A DNA stretch of 64,000 bases, from the NCBI GenBank assembly GCA_963855995.1, contig OY979729.1:10248115-10312114 (forward strand), written 5' to 3'. Shown one piece after another: positions 12,583 through 22,939 of the stretch. Below the pieces are notes generated by a model. It was given only the letters and a program-made list of their open reading frames with translations. It made no database searches and had not been told where the DNA came from. The position numbers and the translations under genes were made by a program. Every line of letters starts with the position of its first letter. Positions within the stretch are counted from its first letter, which is position 1. This stretch comes from Muricea muricata. Lineage: Eukaryota > Cnidaria > Anthozoa > Malacalcyonacea > Plexauridae.

Positions 12583-15500
12583 TTATGTCCATGTCCAACC
12601 TTTCTTCATAAATGGTAATCTGGATGTTTTTTTCTTGCTGCGTTCTCGATCATTGTTGGAATTCAATTGTTTCTGTACTTGCTCTTCAATCACCGAAGCC
12701 ATGTCATACTGCAGAAAAGAAATAAAAACAGGGTGTTTGGTACTTTGAGGCTGAATCCTAATTTCCTAACATTAACTGTATCTTTCGCAGTAGTAAATCA
12801 GGCAATGCTATATTTTCAATATTCGATCCCTTAGACTCGTTTGGATTAACATATAGTCATTGTATTTTGTATAATGCCTAATTTGTAGTAATACCTTGAC
12901 CAAAATATTTTTAAAGAAAAAGTGTGCAATGTCACAACTATGTAAAATCATTGCAAGAGGGCGTGCTCCAAGACCTAGAATCAAATGTGGAACCATGACA
13001 CATTCAGAAATTTCCCAATTACATTTGAACGTAGATTTCGTTTTATTTCTAGCTATCACACCCTGATTAATCCAAACATATAACTAAACAATATCTAACT
13101 AATAACGAGGATGGTCTACCTCCATGAGCAGCCGATCTGTATCTGATTTAGAAAGTTTTAGATCTGGGTCCGGTTGTACGAAAGGTGGATAAAGTTATCC
13201 ACCGGATAGCGATTTTTCCAAACGTCCTAAAAATGTCGATTTACTGGAGTGGTCAAATCTAGTGTTTAGCACTTTAAAGTTGAAGGGGGAACTTATAATT
13301 TGGCTAAAGTATATTGAGTTTTATTGCATTTAAAAGCACGTTTAAGACAGGATAAAAAATCACTATTCAGTGGATATTACTATCTATCTTTCGTACAACC
13401 GATCTCAGAAAGATCGGATCGAATGCTTTATCTATTGCTTATACAATGTCTGGATAAAAACTTTCGTATTCTTTCATAATCTCATAGAAATGAACGATAT
13501 TTGGTTAGAAAGAAATCAAAATCAAAGTTTACAAATATTGATTCCTTTTGTATATTTCGTTTGTGTTTTCTTTATTAATTATTGACTACTCGTAACATGT
13601 GAAGAATTACTATTATTAAATACATACACGAACCTGCCATTGTTCCAGCTGCTCGGAAAGTTTTACTTTTTGATTTATTGCAGTGATCAATTGAGTGTCT
13701 AATTTCTGAACATCTCTTCTCGCTCTTTCCAACTCTTCAACAACACTAGTTAGAAAAGGAACACTCATAAATAAATGTTTTCTATATGTTTACATTAGGG
13801 AGGTTCAGATTTGACTTCCTCTACCACTACCGCTACCTTTTCCCGATTTTTAGACAATTTCATTGGTTAACCTGGTAGGTCCGCGCATCTGATTGGCTGA
13901 AAGAAAGATTAAGGTAGCGGTAGAGGTATTGGAAGCCAAATCTGAACCTCTCTATTATCAGTCCAGAGGTAACAAGATATGTGAGTTATCAAATATCAAT
14001 TCACTCACATGTAAAGTTTAAGTGCTTGTTTAAGTACTTAATGTTCACTATCAGAAAAGTGATAACTAATAATGTAAGCTTACGGTATTAGAACAGAGCT
14101 TACATACGTTGCATCAAAAAATGTACAATGCTTATGCTAGACATTAACCGTAAAATCAACCACAAACCACTTCCAATTACCTTTTTGATCTGCACATTCT
14201 TCTCTGACCGTAATTCATCTTCATCTTTTCAATTTCATTCTCCTGCACAGTGATCTTTTCTAAAAGCTTTGTTCTCTCTTCCTCGTTCTCGCAAAGTTTC
14301 TTTCTTGATTCTTCCAGTTGTATGCCAAGAGACGAGAGCTGCTTCTTTGCTTCGAAACATTCGGTTGTCAAATCTTCCACGTGACTCTCGAGGGACAGTA
14401 TTTTCTCTTCCATGTCGTCCTGTTCTTCTTTTGTGAACGTTTCAACCTACGGCAAATCGAACATGTATTAACTTTAACACATTCAGTTGCGCAAGAGGTG
14501 AAGTGCCTAAACATTGTTTTAAAATTATTGTCAGGCAAAAATAACATGTCTACACCATTTACAAGGTTTGTTTTAGAAATGCCACAAAGATAATCTTTAC
14601 GATATTAAGAACAGAACGAAACCTCAAATGAACAAATCCTTAACATATCTCTAACAATTAGTAACTATCATATCTCTGACCACCCTCCAACAATTCTTTT
14701 TACATAGAAGACTAAAAAGAGTCATTAGTCATTGGTCTACTGGTGGAAAACTGAACTAAACTAACTCTAGGTCCATCAGTTCTAAACCGCTCTCCCTAGA
14801 GGATTAGTATAAGGATGATCTCTTATTGATCCAGTGTTACTACAGGAGGAAACCTAAACTAAACTAACTTTATTTATACTGAATACCTCTATCAGATCCA
14901 ATCTGTTCTTCTTAGAGATCCAGTAAGGATCATCTCTTATTGATTCAGTGTTACTACAGGAGGAAACCTAAACTAAACTAACTTCACTTATACTGGATAG
15001 CTCTATCAGTTCTAAACTGTTCTTCCTAAAAGTTCTACCAAAAGACATCTACCAAAAAGTACAACGGATTCTCCAGTATCTTTAGCGTTGTTGATTACAT
15101 ACCTCATCCTGGTGTTTTTCAAGATATTCCTTTAACAAGCCAATCATTTCTGCTGAGATCATGGTCAATGTACCAGCCCCTGTCTCGTCTTTGCTAAACA
15201 ATTCATTGATGTCCATTTCCCAAGTCTGTTTTGATTCGTACTCGTTGTTTGTTAACAGTCTACATGCTTGAAGTAACTGGTGGCACACTGTGCACATCTC
15301 TTTACGTAACTAGATAATCAATTCAAAAATTAATACTGTACTATACCATACCATCCGCATCGTACCATACCGTACCATGCCGTCCCTTACCGTACCGTAC
15401 CCCACCATACCATACCATACCACACCACACCACACCACACCACACCACACCACACCACACCACACCACACCACACCACACCACACCACACCACACCACAC

Positions 15501-18500
15501 CACACCACACCACACCACACAACACCACACCACACCACACCACACCACACCACACCACACCACACCACACCACACCACACCACACCACACCACACCACAC
15601 CACACCACACCACACCACACCACACCACACCACACCACACCACACCACACCACACCACACCACACCACACCACACCACACCACACCACACAACACCACGC
15701 CACATTACAGCACAGCAAGAACACATCACATGACCTAAATGTTTACCATACCTCAACATTAAGTTTCTGTTCCTCTTCAAACTGTGCAAAATACCCTTGT
15801 TCTTTCAAGACGAAACTATCACCTTCACATTCATCTAGACTGGAATCACCATCAAGACTACTGTCACTATTCATCCTCAATGGTTCTAAATCGTGTTGTC
15901 TACTCAGTAGATTGGTCGATGATGATGCTGCCAGGGGCTTCGGTGTTCCGTGTAAACTGCGCACGGCATTCAACTTCTAAGAAAAAAATCGACTTGTACG
16001 AGAAAAGTTACGCGTACGCTTGAAGTACAGAGGAGAGATTTGCCAATTTGGAATAACTTTTATGGAAATGGATATTGTTTTAGTGTTACTAGATGAGAAA
16101 ACCAAAACTAAATTATACTAGATAGCTCTAACAATTCTAAACTGTTCCTCCTAGAGATCCTGTAAGGATAATCTCTTATTGATCGGAGTTACTACAGGAA
16201 GAAACCTAAACTAAACTAACTTTATTTATACTGCATGAATAGCTCTATCAGTTCTAAACTGTTCATCCTAGAAGTCCAGTAAGGATAATCTCTTATCGAT
16301 TCTGTGCTACTACAGGAAAAATCTTTAGTGTTTGGTAAAGTGTGAGAAATCTTATCGCAGACATGCACCTCTTAAGCTGCTAAATATTCCCTTACCTTGG
16401 GGCAAGGCGAAGCAGCTAATTTCAAACTAAAGTCTGATTCATTTTCCAAGACAGATATTTCCGAGAAAATAGACGATCCGTTCAAGGCCACATGTTGGGA
16501 AGTCTAAAACGTTAATAAAGTCAATCCAATGAGGCCATTATCTAATGACTGGGGTTTTCTTTTGCTGTGGGAAAAATTTCTTTGTTAAAATACATCGCAA
16601 GTGGAAACTGGAAAAACGAGAGCGGATTTCATGCAACTTCGAGTTTTTCCCAACTTTCCCTCTTGTTGGTATAACTGTATATTAATACTGAAAAATGTTT
16701 TATATTTTTCTATAATATAGCACAAAGAACATAAAAAATTTAACAGAAGAGCGCCGGGAGACGGTCCTTGCTTGCATTGAGCTGTATCAACAATAACGTC
16801 AACACGGATATTAGCAAACAAGCGTTCGGTATCTACAAATGTTATACTATAAATGTGAAGTCATATACATACTTGTAATTTCACTTCGTCAAGTTGCTCA
16901 TGGAGTTTTGTGTTTTCTTTTTTGCATGTGTTTAATTCCTCTTCGCATAAAGACAACTAGAAAAGCAAGATGTATATTATAGACAGAGCAAGGAAATACT
17001 AAAATTCCAGTCATATTTTGTATTCACGGTTCAACATTTTACGTTACGTAAGTTTTAGCCGGCCTTCAGCGGCAAAACAAGCTGGCTTTCAAAGGAGCGT
17101 TTATGATACATACAAATAGTGATAAAATTACAAAGATTGGTAATTTAACAGCAAAGAACGACACTATTATATATTCAATTAAATGAACCAATCACTGGTA
17201 GAATTTCAACAATAATTTCAATCTTTTTTTCTAACACAGTACTTACTTCGCTTTTGCTGTCAGCAAGTTCTTTAGTCAGAGCTATCACTTTCTGCGTGAG
17301 GAGATTCACTTCCTTTCCAACTTCATCTTTCTCCGACATCAATTGATGGACACTTGCGTCCAATTCGCTGCGCTCATCTTCCAGAATCAACAACTAAAAA
17401 CAAAGATAGTATATGAACAACAGAGACAGTTTAGTTAGATTGATCCTTACTGAACCCCTAAGAATTAAGAAGAGTTTAGAACTGCATGATAGAGCTATGC
17501 ACTATGAATAAAATTAGTTTAGTTTAGGTTTCCTCCTGTAGTAACACTGGATCAATAAGAGATGATCCTTACTGGACCTCTAGGAAGAACAGTTTAGAAC
17601 TGATAGAACTATCCAGTATAAATAAAGTTAGTTTAGTTTCGGTTTCCTTCTGTAGTAACACTAGATCGATAAGAGATGATCCTTACTGGACCTCTGGGAA
17701 GAACAGTTTAGAACTGATAGAGCTATCCAGTATCAATAAAGTTAGTTTAGTTTCGGTTTCCTCCTGTAGTAACACTGGATCGAAGAGATGATCCTTACTA
17801 AATCTCTAAGAAGAAGAGTTCAGAACTGCATGATAGAGTTATCCAGTATAAATAAAGTTAGTTCAGTAGCAACACTGGATCACTCTATATATAGAGTCAA
17901 CAAGTATGATATAGTTTATATAAAACTGTAGGAACATTGCCTAAATAATTAAAAACGTTCTCAATTATTTAGACATTTAATTAATTACAACACTAAATAC
18001 AAACAAGATAAATTAGTACCCTTTGTTGAAGAGCATCTGCCTCGTTAAATCCTGCAGAATCAAAACTTTCACTCAGACTTCTTCCTCGTTGCATTTTCTG
18101 TAATCTGTTGATCTCGTTTAATAATTCCTTGTTCGATGAGTTCACCTGAGAGAAATCAGATCAAATGAAGTGCTGCGCAAAGATTATAGAATAAAAGATT
18201 GGTCCGAAGATTGGTCCAAAATTCTTTACCACAAGACAATTTTATGAAATGATTCCAAAGCGATTTAAAATCTACATGCATTATTTGTGTGTATGCAGTT
18301 GGTAGATTTAGTCCATCAATAAAAAAACAAGCAATTTCTTTAAAAAAAAAACACTGTCAGGAACGGGCAAGTCTACTTTAAGCTTGTCACTTTGTCGCCC
18401 TCAAGCCGATATCAGGATGTGTTCGCATTGTTTGCCCCGGCTTGATGATAACAAGTCTGCTGCAAGTTGTCAACAGGCTTGATGCAAGATGTTTGATCAT

Positions 18501-21500
18501 CAAGACTTTTTATCCACAAGCTTAAGCTTGATACAAGTTGTTTCAACAACTTGCATCAAGTCTGCCAATACCAAGTAGCATCAGATCTGATTTTCACAGA
18601 CGTGGTCAACTTGATGAAGCAAAATACACAACTTGCATAATCGCTAATACATGCCCAAATGTGTACTCTGAACTTCTAATTCATTATGGTACAATGGAAA
18701 TCGATTTGCTTACAGAAACAACAAAATTAAAACTATCTTATAAATGTATCGTACAAATACTTACTCTATTCATTTTTCCTCAGATGAATTAAATTAGTTT
18801 GGATTCTCAAATAACTTTGCATTTACTATTTCAACTTTTCTCTCAAACATCACACGGACATGCTTTGCGCATTTGCTTGTGTCGTGGGATGCTTCAATAT
18901 TTTGATAATTATACGTCTGTATGGACTTTGCTATCACGTAATGGAACCGCAAACAAATTGTTTTGCAAACATCCCCTTTTTAGAAGTTAATTTGAAGCAG
19001 GCTTCCCGTCGCTTTTGTCAAAACAGCGAGCTAATCTCTCGTGAATAATATATATGGAACAAAGTCAGAGATTTATATCATCCACGGGGATGATTTAGCG
19101 TTTATTTTGCCTAAAATCTAACTCTATTTAGTAGAATCATATATGCTATCATAGAAGTATGCCATTATAATGCTGTACTTTGATTGGCTACTCTTCTTGC
19201 TATATATTCCTCGATAGATAGCGAATACCACACAATAATTTCCCTGGTGTATTTTTTCGATTCGAAGACAATTTGTAGCATTTTCTTCAACAAAATGGCT
19301 TCACTTTATCTCAGATTCTACTAAAACAATTAGATTACTCGCTGTCGATTTCTAAGCGGCGATTGTTGATTCGGCCTTCACCCTGATCAACCATCGCTGC
19401 ACAGAAATCTCGAGATTGTAATCTAATTGTCAAGTAATCCGTCTTTCAATTGTTAATGAAGGAGACCTTGGACAATGAGAAAGTCACATCAGCTGGGGAA
19501 TTCTTGGATGACAGGGGAAGTCCTTGGACAAAGGGGGGAATTCCTCAACAAAAAGTAAACTCAATTCATTCTAAGTTTGGTATTTTTTAAATGGATAAAT
19601 TCAGTTTATCTTATAAAGAGACGTGATATGGCTAATCAAGTTGTTCTTATCACGCATGTGAGTTCTCCACTCCAGTTACTTATATGCGGCTCACTCCGGA
19701 TAAGAACGAACAAAAGAGATAATAGACATAAAATATGTGCTTGGTAAGCCGACCATTAAACTTGAATATCCGGTGACTATAGCGCGGCACCTTTTGTACA
19801 ACCGACCCCTGCGTTTAGCCCATTGTTTTAGCGTGTCTGCGTTTTATATTCCATGCAAGTAAAAAAAGACAAGATTTCTGAAGAAATATTCCCAAGTCAA
19901 AAAAGACACGATTTCTCAAGAAATATTCCCAAGCCAAAAAAGGAAACATCTCATTTCTATGTGTAAAAAAGATAATGCCTAATGCTCAACTTACTTTTAA
20001 AATAAATACTTCTTCTGCATGTTGGGACATGTCTTCAGTAAAGCTTTTGATTGTTTTTCTTAAGTGATGACAGACAACATTGTGAAACTGGCGAAAATAT
20101 TTATATATTGTCTCGAAATGTAAACTTCCGCATAGAAACTGCTTTGGTTTGAAACATTTTCCATTTTGGGCGAAATGATGTAACATTATTCGCCGGAAAT
20201 AAACATGAAAATTAAAGAGGGAAATTCCTAATTTTTACAGGTGTTTTTTTTTTCGCGTCGTCACATCGTGGAGCGTGTTTCGTCACGCATGGAGCACCTG
20301 CACGAAAATTACACTGCTTAATTTACTTTTGGTTTCTGCTATTGAAATTTCGGTTGTTGATGGTCTGTTTGTAGACGAAGATAACTCAAAGATGCCTCAT
20401 TACCTTCCACGAAAACCTGAAAGCTTACTTATACACTATTCGTTCCAACATAAGCAATAAAAGGAATAGCTGGCCACGCGAGCTAAAGATAATAACACCC
20501 ATGATACGAGGCCTGTCGCGATATGTCTCATGATTTCTGCATGGTGTTTATCACACTGTCCCTCCTAACAATCCATGCATGCATGCTTTGCGATCAGTGG
20601 CGAAGCCAGCCCGACATTTGGTCATGCAAATGCAAATTTTTTTGTGTTTTTGACCGTATAAGGAATCAATTTCTAAACGGGAATGAATGATGATGTTTTA
20701 AATTTGCATAGCATGCCCAATTGTCGGGCTGGCTTCGCTACTGTTGGCGGTCTTGATTAGGAAATAGCTTATATACGGAATCTCCTACCCTGTTTAGTTC
20801 TGAATTCAGTTTGGAATTTTCATCAATGAGTTCGTTGACGTTCTCTCTGCGGGACTCCTTGTCATCGAGCGATGCTTCCTGGAATACGTTGAGTTTATTT
20901 TGAAGATCTGCCAAATCAACGTTCAGTTCTCGAATCTTTTCTTCTTGTACGCTTTCCATTCGTTTTCGTCTGAGCTGAAGCTCGTGTTTCTCTTGTTGAA
21001 GAGTCTAGGATCAGAAACAAAGTTTTAGTTTGCATCGATAAGAGATGTCAGTTACTCAACGCCGAGAGAGAACAGTTTAGAACTGATAGAGCTATCCAGT
21101 ATAAATAAGGTTAGTTTAGTTTCGGTTTCCTCCTGTAGTAACACTGGATCAAAAAGATGATCCTTACTGGACCTCTAGGAAGAACATTTTAGAACTGATA
21201 GAGCTATCCAGTATAAATAAAGTTAGTTTAATTTAGGTTCCCTCCTGTGGTAACGCTGGATCAATAAGAGATGATCCTTACAGGACCTCTTGTAAGAACA
21301 GTTTAGAACTGATAGAGCTATCTTCCTCCTTCAGTAACACTGGGTTTAAGAAACACAGGGATATAATATAATTCATACATCAAGTAGTTTCCTTATCCAA
21401 TAATGAGTGAACCCGCCCACAAGCAACGCTCATTAAACATTTTTAATGACAAGCTCAAACAAAATCTCATTTTTCATAATCCAGACTAAATCCTGTTTTA

Positions 21501-22939
21501 CAGCCTTTAATGATTTGCAATTTCATTGTTAACAATCGCGACCACGAGAAACATTGTTAGTGACTTGCAATTCGGGTTAAATAAGTTTAATTGGAGATGT
21601 ACAGAAAAATTCCTGGTACACATCGGCTTTAGCAAACTTGTCTGATAAGGAATGACTTCAAAATATGGTTTAAAATTTACAGTTTCGTTCAGTCGTAAAT
21701 TCTAAATTTGAAGAATTTAAAATAAAATGGATTTCGTTAAAAAACGTGACGATTTAATATACCGGATCTGAGGTCAAGGAGAGGTCATAATATTCATCCA
21801 CTTAATTAATCCAAAGTATTATTGACAAATACATTTGTCAGTTGTCAGGTAGCAGGCTCCGCTCGGACTGGCCTATGTGCCACTGTGCCATGGCACATGG
21901 GCCCCTAGTGGGACATCAAATGGGCCCTTGACAATTGTTGTTTAATTTCCGTATTTGTAAACATTCAAAGATGTTGGAATTTTTGAACTCTCAGGGAAGC
22001 GGTTAAATAATTCATCATGTTCTCACCAGAATACCATAAAATCTTCACCTAAAACATTCAGGACAGCAAAAAATTTCAGGGCTCCTCTCAGTGCTTGAAT
22101 GGCAAGGCCCCTTAATTGAGGCCAGTCCGAGTCTGTCAGGTAGCTTGCGAGATGTCGATTAGAAAATATGCACGGGAATAGCAAAAACTCGGAAAGGGTT
22201 ATTAATCTTTGTAACCATCTATGATCCCAGAAACTTGCCAGTGGAAACCAGTCGATTTCCAAATGGTTAAGTAAGCATTTATAAACATATAAACATCAAC
22301 CATAGACAACTATCGGGCCCATGACAACAGCTAAAAAGTATTGACCAATAATACTATTGTTAAAGTAATTTCGCGACCTTTTCATGACCTTTCTGCCGTA
22401 TTAAATGGCCATATTCTTCAGTATGTAATCCCATTTATTTACTCACGACAATTTTAATTCATGCATAGGATCGTCAATATCCCTCTACAGTCCTATCCCT
22501 CTACTAACGGGAGGTTTTGACAAAGGCAGTTGAGCACAACATATATCATAAGTTGTGGACTTCAAGTAATTTGACGAACCAGCTGGTATATATAGGTGTA
22601 GACACAAAACAAAATATTGCCCACCTCGACTTGCGAAGCATGTTCTTCAAGCAGGCTTTCATACTTTTCGCGAAGGTCGATATTTTCAGCCAGTAATGCT
22701 TCGCCAATGTCCTTTGCGAGTGCTAAATCATGCTCCGTGTTTGCGAGCTGGGTATACACATCACCTTCGGTCAATTCTACATCATTATTATTACAATCTT
22801 CAAGCGATTTTTTTACGTCGGCCATTTGTGTCTCAACAGCAGAGGCGCCATGAGATTTTAGCGTAGATTTCGCATCATTATCTTGTAAATTTGAATCAGT
22901 TCTTCGGCGTTTCAACGTCTGTTCGCTTTCCCCGTGCAT
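12583..22939 (-). CDS. BICDL1-like: BICD-family-like cargo adaptor (BICDR/BICDL-like), 11 exons
   Basis: I assembled this from exons with matching phases and AG/GT borders: 22939-22625, 21004-20789, 18145-18020, 17393-17247, 16956-16873, 16503-16396, 15976-15752, 15309-15103, 14446-14181, 13745-13634 and 12708-12583 (stop TAA), about 643 aa. The protein is mostly coiled coil. Residues about 71-86 (DLALAKDIGEALLAEN) match the CC1 box by which BICD, TRAK/HAP1 and Spindly adaptors contact dynein light intermediate chain. Exon 2 has LQQEKHELQLRRKR, a BICDR/HAP1-like stretch. Residues about 307-312 (SIFSEI) match the Spindly motif that binds the dynactin pointed end. The exon-10 segment LITAINQKVKLSEQLEQWQ resembles the BICDR C-terminal coiled coil, the probable Rab/cargo-binding part. 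Known role of the family: activating dynein-dynactin for cargo transport. TRAK/HAP1 is the alternative, but those proteins are usually longer. Start chosen as the first ATG of the exon with the CC1 box; an upstream non-coding exon is possible. Confidence 0.85.
13171..13401. mobile_element. MITE with CGGTTGTACGAAAG ends
   Basis: The left end CGGTTGTACGAAAGGTGGAT is inverted at the right end (CTTTCGTACAACCG). Inner parts also pair (GATAGCGATTTTT with AAAAATCACTATTC). It is 231 bp long, non-coding, and lies in the last-but-one intron of the adaptor gene. Confidence 0.65.
13800..13950. mobile_element. 151-bp MITE
   Basis: GAGGTTCAGATTTGACTTCC at the left end is mirrored by GGAAGCCAAATCTGAACCTC at the right end. 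Inner TACC/GGTA-rich segments also pair. It lies just upstream (in gene orientation) of the exon at 13745-13634. Confidence 0.65.
14735..15036 (-). repeat. ~115-bp interspersed tandem repeat, reverse orientation
   Basis: About two and a half units with the words GTGTTACTACAGGAGGAAACC, TAAACTAAACTAAC, TCTATCAG and AGTAAGGATCATCTCTTATT. The same unit recurs in three other introns of this gene (16080-16325, 17440-17885, 21035-21335). Confidence 0.75.
15340..15712. repeat. pentanucleotide microsatellite, (CACAC)n with CATAC border
   Basis: Period-5 array in the intron between the exons at 15976-15752 and 15309-15103. From about 15420 to 15692 it is almost perfect CACAC, with two AACAC variants. 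The left border (15340-15420) keeps the period but as ACCAT/ACCGT variants, suggesting an older diverged array from which CACAC expanded. Long open frames across it are low-complexity and not genes. Confidence 0.9.
16080..16325 (-). repeat. ~115-bp interspersed tandem repeat, reverse orientation
   Basis: About two units of the same family as 14735-15036, in the same orientation, within the intron between the exons at 16503-16396 and 15976-15752. Recognisable words are GGATAATCTCTTATTGATC and CTATCAGTTCTAAACTGTTC. Confidence 0.7.
17440..17885 (+). repeat. ~115-bp interspersed tandem repeat, forward orientation
   Basis: Nearly four units in the orientation opposite to the 14.7- and 16.1-kb arrays. 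Words: GTTAGTTTAGTTTCGGTTTC, CTCCTGTAGTAACACTGGATC and AGAACTGATAGAGCTATCC. It lies in the intron upstream (in gene orientation) of the exon at 17393-17247. Confidence 0.75.
18400..18625. repeat. CAAGTTG/CAAGCTTG short-repeat element
   Basis: Imperfect repeats built from CAAGTCTGCTGCAAGTTG, CAACAGGCTTGATGC and similar words. This is the family seen at 31330-31690, 54015-54370, 59180-59775 and 63084-63525. It lies in the largest intron of the adaptor gene. Confidence 0.65.
19155..19445. repeat. second copy of the ~280-bp dispersed repeat
   Basis: Diverged match to 11185-11475, sharing TTTGATTGGCTA near the start and GTAATCTAATTGT at the end. Within it CTGGTGTATTTTTT and GATTCGG..TTC.CCCT.ATCA align. 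The class is unresolved. A short tandem duplication of an AAGAAATATTCCCAAG word lies downstream at 19860-19945. Confidence 0.5.
20595..20743. mobile_element. 149-bp MITE, CAGTGGCGAAGCCAG ends (hAT-like)
   Basis: CAGTGGCGAAGCCAGCCCGACA-type left end is mirrored by TGTCGGGCTGGCTTCGCTACTG at the right end. CAGTG/CAGTA ends are typical of hAT relatives. I see no clear 8-bp duplication in the flanks. It ends 45 bp from the donor of the adaptor's second exon (20789). Confidence 0.65.
21035..21335 (+). repeat. ~115-bp interspersed tandem repeat, forward orientation
   Basis: About two and a half units of the same family as 17440-17885, in the same orientation, just upstream (in gene orientation) of the exon at 21004-20789. 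Confidence 0.7.
21854..22134. mobile_element. 281-bp TIR element with 10-bp target duplication
   Basis: The direct repeat GTCAGGTAGC flanks the element at 21844-21853 and 22135-22144. The ends carry inverted GCTCGGACTGGCC (left) and GGCCAGTCCGAGT (right). No coding capacity. It lies in the first intron of the adaptor gene. Size and TSD length suggest a non-autonomous hAT- or Mutator-like element; I cannot decide which. Confidence 0.65.

Noticed and set aside
15310-15789. Long frames of repeated VWCGV or HTTPH
   Set aside because: Translation of a CACAC microsatellite within an intron; low complexity, open in several frames at once.
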